The notes below the pieces were generated by a model that was not told the DNA's origin, made no database searches, and was given only the letters and a program-made list of their open reading frames with translations. From positions 30,915-94,914 of the forward strand of contig JAUNPU010000013.1 of assembly GCA_030536555.1 (NCBI GenBank): a stretch of DNA of 64,000 bases, in the 5' to 3' direction. The position numbers were made by a program, and so were the translations under genes. Shown here piece by piece: positions 25,717 through 34,937 of the stretch (position 1 is the first letter of the stretch; every line of letters begins with the position of its first letter). This stretch comes from Eubacteriales bacterium. GTDB taxonomy: Bacteria; Bacillota; Clostridia; Lachnospirales; Lachnospiraceae.

Positions 25717-27075
25717 TTATTTCCGGTCCATTTTTACAACAAACAGATAAGACAGTGTAAATGATAATGCCACCGTAATGATCCAGCCCAACGCCGCCCA
25801 GACAAAATATGGCCCGATGTACGCCGGAATGCTGAACACACTGGAGGTAATGTAGCCATACAGTCTTACGCCAAATCCACCGATGAACATGCTTCCCACA
25901 CAGCTTGCAATGGTTGCTGCCAGGAACCCCTTCTTGTACTTGGTCAGCACACCGAACAGCGCCGGTTCCGTGATACCCAGAATACCGGAAAGAACTGCTG
26001 ACAGCACGATGGATTTGTCCTTCTGAGTGGTTTCCTTAAAGTAACAGCCGCAGGCAGCTCCCACGATAGCCAGGTTTGCGATAAACATCATCGGCATCAG
26101 CATATCCCAGCCCTTGGTTGCAAAGTTCTCCAGTGCAATCGGAGTCATTGCATGGTGCATACCTACCAGAATAGAAGCCGGACGAATCAGTCCCATAATA
26201 AATCCTGCAAGAATCGGTGAGATTCCGAACATCGTATCCAGAACCCATGCAAGAGCCTTACCCATGTAGATACCAACCGGTCCGATTACAGTCAGTGTAA
26301 AAAATCCGGAGATAAAAATGGTCAGTGTCGGTGTCACAACGGTTCTCGCTGCTTCCGGCACAATCTTATCTACCCATTTGTAGATATAACTCAGTGCAAA
26401 CACGGCGAAAATGATCGGGATTACAGAGCCGGAATAGTTAAATACCGGAATTGGCAGCATTCCGCCAAACAAAAAGCTGCTGATTTCACCCGCCTTCGCT
26501 GCATCTACCATGGTCGGATACATGATGATAGAAGCCATTGCAATTGCCAGATACTGATTGGTTTTGAACTTCTTTGCCGCAGATGCTGCGATAAAGAACG
26601 GCAGGAACGTGAATACGCCACTTGCCAGCATATCAATCACCTTATAGGTATCTGTTGCGTTGGAAATCACTCCCAGAGCTACCAATCCACCCATCAGACC
26701 TTTGATCATACCTGCACCAGCGATAGCCGGTACAATCGGGCCAAATACGCCAGATACCATATCCATGAACCAGGTGATAAAGTCTTTTTTCTTCTCATTC
26801 TCCTGTACTGCCGGAACTGCATCCTCATTCAGCTCCAGCATCTGCATCAGAATCTCATAATATTTGTGAACACTGGTTCCCAGTACAATCTGAAGCTGCT
26901 CCTTCGCATACTGGATTCCCATCACCCCATCCAGCTGACGAATCATTTCTTCATCCACCAGCGTTCTGTCTGTCAGATCAAAGCGAAGACGGGTCATACA
27001 ATGCCAGGCATTCTGGATATTATCTTTTCCGCCGACTGCTTCTATAATTTTAGCTACAACTTCCTGCTTTTCCAT
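25717..27075 (-). CDS. PTS EIIBC component, glucose/beta-glucoside superfamily
   Basis: A 452-aa PTS permease. The N-terminal EIIB domain carries the phospho-accepting Cys26 in WHCMTRLRF. The EIIC domain starts at about residue 100, with GAGMIKGLMGG, SASAAKKF-type and LGITEPALFG signatures of the sucrose/beta-glucoside group. There is no EIIA domain, so EIIA must come from elsewhere. It is divergent from a sugar-acid dehydratase and a GntR regulator, which hints at a sugar or sugar derivative that feeds into aldonic-acid metabolism; the substrate cannot be read from sequence. Confidence 0.88.
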   Translation of the reverse strand: MEKQEVVAKIIEAVGGKDNIQNAWHCMTRLRFDLTDRTLVDEEMIRQLDGVMGIQYAKEQLQIVLGTSVHKYYEILMQMLELNEDAVPAVQENEKKKDFITWFMDMVSGVFGPIVPAIAGAGMIKGLMGGLVALGVISNATDTYKVIDMLASGVFTFLPFFIAASAAKKFKTNQYLAIAMASIIMYPTMVDAAKAGEISSFLFGGMLPIPVFNYSGSVIPIIFAVFALSYIYKWVDKIVPEAARTVVTPTLTIFISGFFTLTVIGPVGIYMGKALAWVLDTMFGISPILAGFIMGLIRPASILVGMHHAMTPIALENFATKGWDMLMPMMFIANLAIVGAACGCYFKETTQKDKSIVLSAVLSGILGITEPALFGVLTKYKKGFLAATIASCVGSMFIGGFGVRLYGYITSSVFSIPAYIGPYFVWAALGWIITVALSFTLSYLFVVKMDRK

Positions 27076-27157
27076 CTCTCAATGGTTCCTCCTTTTACTT
27101 TTGCTTCTTGAACTGCGGCTGCCGCCGCTTGGATTTCGGCACGTGCTTTGTGTGATG

Positions 27158-27186
27158 AATATAGCATAACAATTTCCGTTTGTAAA
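27158..27186 (-). promoter_or_regulatory. Promoter of the PTS EIIBC gene
   Basis: On the minus strand, TTTACA (27186-27181), a 17-bp spacer and TATATT (27163-27158). The 318-bp divergent spacer 27076-27393 holds this promoter, the opposite one at 27302-27330 and AT-rich sequence; I see no gene in it. Confidence 0.65.
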
Positions 27187-27301
27187 CTGTCCCATTTTTC
27201 ATCGTTTTTCTCGAAAAGCCTATATTTTACGTTGTTTTTTGGCTATAATTTCGAAAATTGGACTGGTTTATTTCGCTATCCCGGCAAATTGGAAAGCCAC
27301 G

Positions 27302-27330
27302 TTGACATCGCACGCTTCCTGTGTTTTAAT
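27302..27330 (+). promoter_or_regulatory. Promoter of the dehydratase gene
   Basis: A perfect TTGACA (27302-27307), a 17-bp spacer and TTTAAT (27325-27330), with AAGGAG just before the start codon at 27394. Confidence 0.7.
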
Positions 27331-27393
27331 GAAACTCAGAAAAGCAATCTTCGAAGATGCCGTTAAACCATTTCAATAAAAGGAGTACAAATC

Positions 27394-28593
27394 ATGAACC
27401 CTGTCATTATTACCGATATACGCTGTTACATTACGAGACCAGATCGACATAACCTGGTAACAGTAAAAGTCCTTACTGACCAAAGTATCTACGGCGTCGG
27501 ATGTGCAACCTTCCAGCAGCGCCCGCTTGCTGTGAAGACTTTGATCGATGAATATTTAAAACCAATTCTGATTGGACGCGATGCCAACCATATTGAAGAT
27601 CTCTGGAATCTGATGATGGTCAATTCCTATTGGAGAAACGGGCCTGTCATCAACAATGCAGTCTCCGGCATCGATATGGCCCTCTGGGATATCAAGGGCA
27701 AGCTGGCTGGAATGCCGCTGTATCAGCTCTGGGGCGGCCGGGCGCGCACCGCGATTCCTGCTTACACCCATGCCGTAGCTGATACCATGGAAGAACTGTA
27801 TCAGGAGATTGACCGCTTCCGCGCAGAGGGTTATCAGCATATTCGCTGTCAGCTGGGATTCTACGGCGGCATCCCGGATGCTCTGACCACTCCGGAACAT
27901 CCGATTGATGGTACTTACTTCAACCAGGATGACTATATGCGTAACACCGTTCACATGTTTGCAAAGCTGCGTGAAAAATACGGACACAGCTTCCATATTC
28001 TCCACGATGTCCACGAGCGTCTGTTCCCGAACCAGGCCATCCAATTTGCAAAGGATCTGGAACCTTACAAGCCATATTTTGTGGAGGATCTGCTGGCACC
28101 AGATCAGAATGAATGGCTGGCTCAGCTGCGCAGCCAGTGTGCGACCCCGATTGCCACCGGTGAACTGTTCAACAATCCGATGGAATGGAAACAGCTGATC
28201 GTAAACCGCCAGATCGATTTCCTGCGCTGCCATGTCTCTCAGCTGGGCGGCATCACTCCGGCTCTGAAGCTTGCCGCACTTTGCGAATCCTTCGGCATCC
28301 GCATCGCATGGCACACCCCGTCTGATATTACACCGATCGGGCTGGCAGTGAACACCCACTTGAATATCCACCTGCACAATGCCGCTATTCAGGAAAATAT
28401 TGACTTAAAAGACAACACCAAGTCCGTGTTTCCTGGCTACAACGAGGCAAAAGGCGGCTACTTCTACCCGATTGACCGTCCTGGCATCGGTGTGGATATT
28501 GACGAAAACGAAATCATCAAATATCCGGTTGTCTACCGTCCGCACGAATGGACCCAAAGCCGGATTCCGGACGGCACCCTGGTTACACCGTAA
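27394..28593 (+). CDS. Mannonate dehydratase-type enolase superfamily enzyme (ManD/RspA)
   Basis: A 399-aa enolase-superfamily dehydratase of the ManD subgroup. Metal and catalytic residues fall where the family has them: Asp205 and His207 (HDVHERL), Glu231 ([10 protein letters not shown]) and Glu257 (TGELFNN), five less than in the characterised Novosphingobium ManD. The C-terminal barrel has [15 protein letters not shown] and [15 protein letters not shown] stretches. Members dehydrate D-mannonate and/or D-gluconate, and some are nearly inactive. Together with the divergent PTS gene and the downstream GntR gene it forms a sugar-acid locus. The exact substrate is uncertain. Confidence 0.88.
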   Translation: MNPVIITDIRCYITRPDRHNLVTVKVLTDQSIYGVGCATFQQRPLAVKTLIDEYLKPILIGRDANHIEDLWNLMMVNSYWRNGPVINNAVSGIDMALWDIKGKLAGMPLYQLWGGRARTAIPAYTHAVADTMEELYQEIDRFRAEGYQHIRCQLGFYGGIPDALTTPEHPIDGTYFNQDDYMRNTVHMFAKLREKYGHSFHILHDVHERLFPNQAIQFAKDLEPYKPYFVEDLLAPDQNEWLAQLRSQCATPIATGELFNNPMEWKQLIVNRQIDFLRCHVSQLGGITPALKLAALCESFGIRIAWHTPSDITPIGLAVNTHLNIHLHNAAIQENIDLKDNTKSVFPGYNEAKGGYFYPIDRPGIGVDIDENEIIKYPVVYRPHEWTQSRIPDGTLVTP

Positions 28594-28669
28594 CAGCTTG
28601 CGTGGCTGCACCCCCATATAATCCGATGTACCGGACTGACCCCCATTTTCACGCGAAAGGAGCGGAACC

Positions 28670-29395
28670 ATGAGTTCAAAAAAAACCGAATTCATCGTAT
28701 CAGACCTGATCAGCAAGATTTTCCAGCAGAAATTCTGGAACAATAAGCTGCCTACCCAGCGCGATCTGGCCTCGGCATATCAGGTCTCCCGCTTCACCAT
28801 ACAGAAAGCCCTCAAACGTCTGGAAGCCATCGGCCTGATCGAGTCCATCCAAGGCGACGGTATCTATATCCGCGAGCGTGCACTGGGTAATCCGCTAGTC
28901 TCCAACTCCATGACGGAGGTTCCCTATCAGGATCTGCTGTCCAAAATGCTCTATCTGAAAAAGGTCAAACCCGACTCCGAACTGCAGAGCATTTTCAATC
29001 TGGCTCCTGATGAAGATGTCTGGGAATTCCAGCGTATCCGCATCGTCTGCTACGAAATCTGCCAGCTGGAAACTGCCTGGATGCCCTGCAGCCTGTTTCC
29101 GGATCTCTCAAAAGAAGCCATCGAGGATTCTATCCAGAACTATGCGTTGAAAAAGAAATGCCGAATTTCTCACTTCATGACCACCTACCGACCAACCACA
29201 CTCTCCCGGGATGTGGCAGAGACACTGGGCTGCAAAAAAGGCACGCCAGCCATGTTCATCACATCCAGGGGTATATTAAAAGATGGCATGATTTTCATCT
29301 GCAGTAAAATCAATGCCATTCATTATGAATGTACCTATATTATTCCGTTCAACAAAGATGTGTATCGGTCACGGCGCGGAAAACAGCAATCGTGA
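28670..29395 (+). CDS. GntR-family (HutC/UTRA) transcriptional regulator
   Basis: A 241-aa regulator. The N-terminal winged helix has LPTQRDLASAYQVSRFTIQK and LIESIQGDGIYI. The UTRA ligand-binding domain (about 80-235) has WEFQRIRIVCYEICQLETAW. GAAAGGAG precedes the ATG. It lies 76 bp downstream of the dehydratase gene in the same direction and probably controls it and the divergent PTS gene; the effector would be a phosphorylated sugar or sugar acid by family analogy. Confidence 0.87.
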   Translation: MSSKKTEFIVSDLISKIFQQKFWNNKLPTQRDLASAYQVSRFTIQKALKRLEAIGLIESIQGDGIYIRERALGNPLVSNSMTEVPYQDLLSKMLYLKKVKPDSELQSIFNLAPDEDVWEFQRIRIVCYEICQLETAWMPCSLFPDLSKEAIEDSIQNYALKKKCRISHFMTTYRPTTLSRDVAETLGCKKGTPAMFITSRGILKDGMIFICSKINAIHYECTYIIPFNKDVYRSRRGKQQS

Positions 29396-29409
29396 TACGC
29401 CTGCGCAGA

Positions 29410-29694
29410 TCAGTACATCTGAATCTTCAGATTCTTGCCGAGACACTGCGCAGCTCTGATGAGAAAGTCCAGGCTGGGATTATAATTGCCGCTTTCCAGC
29501 CTGGAAATATTGGACTTCTGCGTCCCCATCAGCTTCGCCAGATCGGACTGCGTCATATTCTTTTCTTTTCTGGCCTCGATAATCTGAGAGATAATCTCAT
29601 ATCTCGGACGCAGCTTCTCATATTCTTCTTTGAATTCCTCATCCATCATAAGTTCAGCTTTGATACTGTCAAAAGAAACCCCTGCTTTATTCAC
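29410..29694 (-). CDS. HigA-like XRE antitoxin
   Basis: A 94-aa antitoxin with a C-terminal XRE helix-turn-helix (KNMTQSDLAKLMGTQKSNIS followed by RLESGNYNPS). The N-terminal segment, rich in Glu and Lys, is the likely toxin contact. I use the GTG at 29694 because GGAGGG lies 6 nt upstream; it overlaps the toxin gene by 8 nt. The toxin-first order is the higBA arrangement. Confidence 0.85.
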   Translation of the reverse strand: MNKAGVSFDSIKAELMMDEEFKEEYEKLRPRYEIISQIIEARKEKNMTQSDLAKLMGTQKSNISRLESGNYNPSLDFLIRAAQCLGKNLKIQMY

Positions 29695-30058
29695 GGTGTA
29701 CCCTCCTTTTATAATCTTCCATATACGCCATGGCTTTGGCAATCTCCTGTTTCGGCGTCTTCTTCGTCTTCTTGATAAAGCCGTGCAGCATAATATACTT
29801 GTCATTATAATATGTAAAATAAAAAATTCTGGCTATATCGTTGGAAAACTTAATTCTCAACTCATACAGGCCTTTGCTCCCGCCCCCTTTGATCGGTTTC
29901 ACATAAGGTTCTCTCAGATCACTTCCGTGCTTCTTCAGCACTTCAATATCACGGAATGCCTTTGCCCTCAGCTTTGTTGGCAAAGAAAGCAAGAACTCCT
30001 GCACCGGCACACTTCCGTTCTCTCTCTGATAAAATTCAAGGTCAACGATAATCCTCAC
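29687..30058 (-). CDS. HigB/RelE-family toxin (Gp49-like)
   Basis: A 123-aa RelE-superfamily mRNA interferase-like protein (PF05973). Signatures: VQEFLLSLPTKLRAKAFRDI, then GLYELRIKFSNDIARIFYF and IMLHGFIKKTKKTPKQEI. The start is a GTG at 30058 with GGGAG close upstream. It is coupled to the downstream antitoxin by overlap. By family it would cleave ribosome-bound mRNA; the antitoxin should block it and repress the operon. Confidence 0.85.
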   Translation of the reverse strand: MRIIVDLEFYQRENGSVPVQEFLLSLPTKLRAKAFRDIEVLKKHGSDLREPYVKPIKGGGSKGLYELRIKFSNDIARIFYFTYYNDKYIMLHGFIKKTKKTPKQEIAKAMAYMEDYKRRVHRE

Positions 30059-30069
30059 CTTCTCCCTCT

Positions 30070-30098
30070 ATGTTATCATATGTGATAACTTTTGTAAA
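30070..30098 (-). promoter_or_regulatory. higBA promoter with embedded palindromic operator
   Basis: The palindrome GTTATCATATGTGATAAC (30072-30089; 7-bp perfect arms) lies between a TTTACA -35 (30098-30093) and a TAACAT -10 (30075-30070) on the minus strand. It is the expected place for autorepression by the antitoxin. Confidence 0.65.
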
Positions 30099-30428
30099 GC
30101 ATTGTTTTCATGCTTCATTTTTTATTAATATAGTCTTACTCAAGGGTCTTTACAGATATCTGAACTTCTGACTCATGACAGATAAAACATGTAATAAATA
30201 GAAAAATACTCTATACATAAATTATAGCACACCATTTCTCTGATGCAAGAAAAACTTAATATTCGGTTTGTGTCAAATAATCATTGGCACTCCGGAACGT
30301 TCCTGGCGGTATTCCAGCAAGCATTTCCATCACAAACAAGGAGCGCAGCTCATCATCAAAACGATGTTTGAGCAGTGCCCCTGTTCCTATTGTTTTATTA
30401 CTTCTTATTTACCTCTCCAAATCTTGCA
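30099..30428. other. AT-rich spacer with an unidentified coding-like stretch
   Basis: Between higB and the GH112 gene. From 30414 down to a TAA at 30256-30258 the minus strand is open for about 50 codons, including KHRFDDELRSLFVMEMLAG and IPPGTFRSANDYL. It has no good start or ribosome binding site, and I do not recognise it. It may be a remnant of a lost gene. The remainder, 30099-30255, is AT-rich with nothing identifiable. Confidence 0.3.
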
Positions 30429-32819
30429 TCAGATCTCAAACCAGCGAATCTCACTGGCCTCCAGCGTCATTTCCCTGCAGTTGCCTTCGCCGTCATAGAC
30501 GTTGGTGGTCTGCTCCACACCGGAGTTGTTGCAGACCGCGTACTTGCCCGTCTCCGGGTAAGCGTTGACCTCACAGTACAGGTTGTCCGCATACCAGCGG
30601 TTAAACCGGTCCTCTGCGTGTGCGGCATAGTAAAGGCTTCGCATCAGCAGCCTGGTATTCTCATAGCTGTATGGAAGTCCTGCCAGGTAGACGCCGCGGC
30701 CCTCGCCGTAATCGTGAGCTGCTGCGTGAACCTCGTGATTAGAATATTCAATAATCTCCGTGTCCTCGTAAAGAGCGTAGATGTTCTTCATGCCCTCGCC
30801 GAAGTCAAATCCCGCCTGCGTCTTCGGTGCCGCGCCGGTCTCTGCATCTGCCGCATCAGTCTCTGCCTTTGCCACACCGGCACCCGTCTCTCCGTTCCGG
30901 ATATCCGCCCGCACAAAGTGGTCTTTCTGCTCTGTCTTGAAATATTTATCCGTAGACAGGGTAAATCCCAGTTCCTTATCCACACCCAGCACATCTGCCA
31001 GCTGGAAATATCTTCCGCCGGAGTGAATGGCGGTGGGTTCGCCGATTCCCACGAAGCCATGGCCCTCTGCCACCCACTTGCGAATCGTCGCCTGCAGATC
31101 GATATCCAGCCACTCCTCGCCGCCGGAAAATGCGGTGTAAGCGTCGCCGGCATTGATGATGACGTCGATATCCTCCGGAATGCCATGTTCTTCAATATCC
31201 TCAAAGCTGATAAAGCGCACGTCCACAGCCGCGCCGCTCAATGCCTCCAGTATTCCAAAGTAGCTGTAGGTCTGCTTGTACCACAGTGCATGAGCCACCA
31301 TATAGGGCTGCCAGGAGCGCAGCCTGCCCCAGCAGTTCAGGATACCGACCGTCAGACCACAGTATGGCTTGCTGCCGCCGATATTATCATAAAGCTCACG
31401 GAACTCGTCGGTCACATGCTCGATATAGTCCACGAATTTCGGGAACTTGTAAGCCAGGCTTAAGTAACCGCCATAGCCGATCCGGTCTACCGGTTTGCGC
31501 ATCAGCGCACGGCGGGCACAGAGCCAGTTCTCAACCGCCTCCGGGCACGGGTCATTGCCCTCATAAAAGGTATCCGGGAAGAAGTAGGGCAGGAAACGTC
31601 CTTCCGTGTATTTCACCCCCGGAATATCGGAAATCAGGCGCAGGGTTGCGCCGCCGCCGACACTGCCTACCACCGCATCCAGTCCGATGGACGGGAAATA
31701 TTTGCCGTAAGGCTCCGTTCCAATCCAGTTGTCCCCCAGAAACATCATCGCTTCTTTTCCTGCCTCATGGGTCAGATCCACCAGTTCCTTTGCCTTCTTT
31801 GCCACGAACCGCTGGATGAAATCCATGTAATCCCGGTATGCCTTTGTCGGCACACGGAAAGTGGAATTGTAGTAGCCATTGTCCACGATGTCCTCCGGGC
31901 GCAGGGCATAACCGTATTCCTGCTCAAACTCCTTCAGCGCCTTTGCAGACACGGTGGCGCCGTAGCCAAACCAGTCCACGAATTTCTCCTTTGCCTTATC
32001 GTTGAACACCAGCGTAAAGTGGTAGAAGAACGTGGTAAAACGCACCACATCCGTAGAAGGATTGTCTTTCAGCCACTGTACCAGATAGTCCTTCGCAAAC
32101 TGTCCGGAATTCACCTGACGCACATCAAAGGGAATCTCGTGGGGCTTATCGCCCCAGTCGTTGGTGATGTGGTTGTACATCTGGGTCGGATCCCAGATCG
32201 CATAGGCGAGGAATGAAACCGTGTACTCATGCCAGGGAACCGCATGCTTCAGCACCACCAGCAGCGCGCCCGGCTTCTGCCCGGCTTCCGCCACTGCACC
32301 TGCGCTGCCTGCCGCCACGCCTGCGCCGCCGACTGCCGCACCTGCACCGTCTACCGCTGCACCTGTGCCGTCCGACGCCGCAGCTCCCATCTCACCCGCA
32401 TCCGCCTCATCAGACGCGCCAGCCAGCTCCCATGCTTCCGGCGGCACCACCTCACCGGTGGTCCGGTCGATGACCTCCCACCATTTCTTCGGGTCATGGT
32501 TCAGGTCCGGCACCACCTGCTGGTCAAAATATCCGTCCATAAAGTCCAGTTCCAGATGCGGACTCTTCGCCGTCACCCGTTTGGACATCAGATACAGCTG
32601 CTGGCACTCGTCCATGTGCTCCTTCGCAAATTCATTGTGACCTCTTGCCACAAAGTACGTCGTATAAATCTTCGCATCCAGCGCCTTGATCTCGTCTGAC
32701 AGCTTCGTTCCGTCACTGTCCCGCAGCGCATCCGCTCCCCACTTGTCCAGAAGCTCCTGCGTCTGCTCCAGAAAGCCGGATTCGCTGGGAAGCGTCACCC
32801 GTCCTTTTGTCTTTGCCAT
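30429..32819 (-). CDS. lnpA: 1,3-beta-galactosyl-N-acetylhexosamine phosphorylase (GH112)
   Basis: A 796-aa GH112 enzyme that phosphorolyses lacto-N-biose and/or galacto-N-biose to galactose-1-phosphate plus GlcNAc or GalNAc. Family stretches: KIYTTYFVARGHNEFAKEHM, YNHITNDWGDKPHEIPFDVR, and the proton-donor region FLGDNWIGTEPYGKYFPS with Asp363. The characterised Bifidobacterium longum enzyme has this Asp at 313; the 50-residue shift equals the Ala/Gly-rich insertion here at about 133-182. A second low-complexity insertion lies near 640-668. It is the last gene of the importer-kinase operon. Whether it prefers lacto- or galacto-N-biose cannot be told by eye. Confidence 0.92.
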   Translation of the reverse strand: MAKTKGRVTLPSESGFLEQTQELLDKWGADALRDSDGTKLSDEIKALDAKIYTTYFVARGHNEFAKEHMDECQQLYLMSKRVTAKSPHLELDFMDGYFDQQVVPDLNHDPKKWWEVIDRTTGEVVPPEAWELAGASDEADAGEMGAAASDGTGAAVDGAGAAVGGAGVAAGSAGAVAEAGQKPGALLVVLKHAVPWHEYTVSFLAYAIWDPTQMYNHITNDWGDKPHEIPFDVRQVNSGQFAKDYLVQWLKDNPSTDVVRFTTFFYHFTLVFNDKAKEKFVDWFGYGATVSAKALKEFEQEYGYALRPEDIVDNGYYNSTFRVPTKAYRDYMDFIQRFVAKKAKELVDLTHEAGKEAMMFLGDNWIGTEPYGKYFPSIGLDAVVGSVGGGATLRLISDIPGVKYTEGRFLPYFFPDTFYEGNDPCPEAVENWLCARRALMRKPVDRIGYGGYLSLAYKFPKFVDYIEHVTDEFRELYDNIGGSKPYCGLTVGILNCWGRLRSWQPYMVAHALWYKQTYSYFGILEALSGAAVDVRFISFEDIEEHGIPEDIDVIINAGDAYTAFSGGEEWLDIDLQATIRKWVAEGHGFVGIGEPTAIHSGGRYFQLADVLGVDKELGFTLSTDKYFKTEQKDHFVRADIRNGETGAGVAKAETDAADAETGAAPKTQAGFDFGEGMKNIYALYEDTEIIEYSNHEVHAAAHDYGEGRGVYLAGLPYSYENTRLLMRSLYYAAHAEDRFNRWYADNLYCEVNAYPETGKYAVCNNSGVEQTTNVYDGEGNCREMTLEASEIRWFEI
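32274..32423. repeat. In-frame Ala/Gly-rich insertion in the GH112 gene, about 21-bp repeats
   Basis: About 150 bp of GC-rich, imperfect 21-bp repeats (plus strand near GCYGCACCTGYRCCGTCYRMC) encode an Ala/Gly/Asp-rich stretch in the N-terminal barrel. The core family sequence resumes cleanly on each side, so this is an insertion rather than divergence. Confidence 0.65.
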
Positions 32820-32831
32820 AGTCGTTCTCCA

Positions 32832-33935
32832 TTAATACTTCTCAATAATCTCCGCCATCTCGTCCCACTTCTCTTCCATATCCGCCACCAGCCCCAGCTG
32901 GGTTCTGGTACGGTCCAGATTGTGTTCCGGGCGGGCGATATGGAAATAGGTATCCCCCTGCAGATAGTCGGTCAGGAAGCGCATGCCGCACTCCAGCGTC
33001 ATCAGCTTCGCCCCCATCGGAAGCATCCGCTTCTCAGCCTCCGTCAGCCTGCCTGCGCAGCCTTCCAGAAATCCCTTCGCATAAATGTCAAACAGCGGCA
33101 GGGACAGTTTCGCCTTGGAATAATCCTTCTCGTCCTCCTCTGCCATGTTCGCGCCAAAGCGGATGGAATCACCGAAGTCAAAGATGGAAAGCCCCGGCAT
33201 GATCGTGTCCAGATCGATGATGCAAAGCGCCTCGCCGGTCACATCGTCAATCATGATATTGTTCAGCTTGGTATCGTTGTGGGTAACCCGCAGGGGCAGC
33301 TCCCCTGCCTCCAGCATATCCATGGCTGCATGCATATCTGCTTCCCGGTCCAGAATGAACTGAATCTCACCCTGTACCGAGGCTGTACGTCCGCATACAT
33401 CCTCCTCGATTGCCTTCTTAAAGGTCACCAGTCTGGACGGCGTGTCGTGGAAGTGCGGAATCGTCTCCGTCAACTCCTTCGCCGGATAGTCGGCGAGAAG
33501 CTGCTGGAAATGACCAAATGCCTTGCCGCTCTGGTAGAAATCCTTCGGATCCTTCACCGCATCGTAGCAGGTTGCGCCCTCGATGAACAGGTAAACACGC
33601 CAGTAGTTCCCCTCGGAGCTCTTATAGTACACTTCGCCGTCCTTCGTCGGCACCAGATTCAGCGTCTCCCGGTTCGGGTCGCCGCCGTTCTCCAGGATGC
33701 GTTCCCGCAGAAAACCGGTCACACCGGACACATTCTTCATCAGTCCCACAGGATCCTTGAAGATTTCATGGTTCATTCTCTGAAGAATATAGTTCTGATT
33801 TCCCTCTTCCGTCTGACATGCAACCCGAAAGGTATCATTGATATGTCCGCTTCCGTAGCGCTCACAGCCTGTAACCTCACCTGCCAGCGCGAATGACGCC
33901 AGCACCTCCTGTAACTCTTCCCGTTTGATTTCCAT
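32832..33935 (-). CDS. nahK: N-acetylhexosamine 1-kinase (NahK, APH-like)
   Basis: A 367-aa aminoglycoside-phosphotransferase-fold kinase. The catalytic loop is LRVTHNDTKLNNIMID and the metal site is ALCIIDLDTIMPG, followed by FDFGDSIRFGAN. In the lacto-N-biose pathway NahK (LnpB) phosphorylates GlcNAc/GalNAc at C1. The ATG at 33935 lies two bases after the nucleotidyltransferase stop, with GAGGAATAAGG upstream. Its place between the GH112 phosphorylase and the nucleotidyltransferase supports the assignment. Confidence 0.88.
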   Translation of the reverse strand: MEIKREELQEVLASFALAGEVTGCERYGSGHINDTFRVACQTEEGNQNYILQRMNHEIFKDPVGLMKNVSGVTGFLRERILENGGDPNRETLNLVPTKDGEVYYKSSEGNYWRVYLFIEGATCYDAVKDPKDFYQSGKAFGHFQQLLADYPAKELTETIPHFHDTPSRLVTFKKAIEEDVCGRTASVQGEIQFILDREADMHAAMDMLEAGELPLRVTHNDTKLNNIMIDDVTGEALCIIDLDTIMPGLSIFDFGDSIRFGANMAEEDEKDYSKAKLSLPLFDIYAKGFLEGCAGRLTEAEKRMLPMGAKLMTLECGMRFLTDYLQGDTYFHIARPEHNLDRTRTQLGLVADMEEKWDEMAEIIEKY

Positions 33936-33937
33936 CC

Positions 33938-34882
33938 TTATTCCTCCCACAGCTTCTGCGGATACAGTCCCTGGTCCTTCAGTCCCTGAATCGCATCCAT
34001 CACCTGCTGCTTATCTTCTTTGTAAGTAACCCCATACCAGCGGTCCGCGCTGGTCAGCACCGTCACCTCTGCCTTGTCTTCCTTCAACAGCTCATCCACC
34101 ACAAAGGGCAGGAAATACTCGCCCTTCAACGGATTCTCCGCCAGCGCCTTGTCAAGAAACGCGGAAAAACGGTTCTCCAGCTCCGGCATGATGCTTTCCG
34201 AGAAGCCCCACATATTCATGGAAACCGTACTGTCCCCGGCAATCCCGGTCCACGTAGCTCCGCCGTCCTCACTGTACGCGGCATCCGCGCCGCGCCGCTC
34301 GATCATCGTCCGCTCCACAATATCCGCCAGCTTGCCGCTTTCATCCACCGTGCAGATGCCGCGGGCCACAGAGCCAAAGTCCGTCAGCGTGTTGGACAGA
34401 CGGTAGCCCACCATGGCGTACTGATATTTTCCGCCCGGCTGACCGTCCTCGCTGTCCTGAAGCGCCACCAGCGCATCGTACATGGTCTTAAATGCAGTCT
34501 TTCCATAGTAGTCATCCGCATTGATCACCATGAACGGGCTGTGGATCACCGGCTTACAGCAGAGAATCGCATGGGCGGTTCCCCACGGCTTCACACGACC
34601 TTCCGGAACCTGGTATCCTTCCGGAAGCAGGTCCGTCTCCTGGTACACGTATTCCACCTGCACCTGTTTTGCAATCCGGTTGCCCACGTGCTCTTTAAAC
34701 TCTTCCTCGATCGCCTTCTTGATGATGAAGACCACCTTCTCAAATCCGGCCTCCTTCGCATCAAAAATGGAAAAGTCAATGATAATATTGCCGTATTCGT
34801 CCACCGGGGCAATCTGCTTCAGCCCGCCGAAGCGGCTCCCCATACCAGCCGCCATAATGACCAGAACCGGTTTTTCTTTCAT
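33938..34882 (-). CDS. Sugar-phosphate nucleotidyltransferase
   Basis: A 314-aa protein of the nucleotidyltransferase (PF00483-like) superfamily. The N-terminal MAAGMGSRFGGLKQIAPVDE holds the nucleotide-binding glycines and lysine, and FMVINADDYYGK is the metal-binding region. In Bifidobacterium this operon position is held by LnpC, a GalT-type uridylyltransferase; here a different fold occupies it. It may activate hexose- or N-acetylhexosamine-1-phosphate to the UDP-sugar. The ATG at 34882 has GAGGGGG upstream. Exact substrate is inferred. Confidence 0.78.
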   Translation of the reverse strand: MKEKPVLVIMAAGMGSRFGGLKQIAPVDEYGNIIIDFSIFDAKEAGFEKVVFIIKKAIEEEFKEHVGNRIAKQVQVEYVYQETDLLPEGYQVPEGRVKPWGTAHAILCCKPVIHSPFMVINADDYYGKTAFKTMYDALVALQDSEDGQPGGKYQYAMVGYRLSNTLTDFGSVARGICTVDESGKLADIVERTMIERRGADAAYSEDGGATWTGIAGDSTVSMNMWGFSESIMPELENRFSAFLDKALAENPLKGEYFLPFVVDELLKEDKAEVTVLTSADRWYGVTYKEDKQQVMDAIQGLKDQGLYPQKLWEE

Positions 34883-34937
34883 GATATAATCCCCCTCTAT
34901 CCTGAAACAACTTCGCTCAACCCTCAATCAGCCACAA

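Noticed and set aside
30268..30290. Possible sigma-54 promoter (TTGGCAC on the plus strand)
   Set aside because: No GC at the required -12 distance and no suitable gene downstream on that strand.
30256..30414. Small gene on the minus strand between higB and lnpA
   Set aside because: Open for about 50 codons and protein-like, but it has no convincing start or ribosome site and no recognised family; kept only as a note in the spacer entry.
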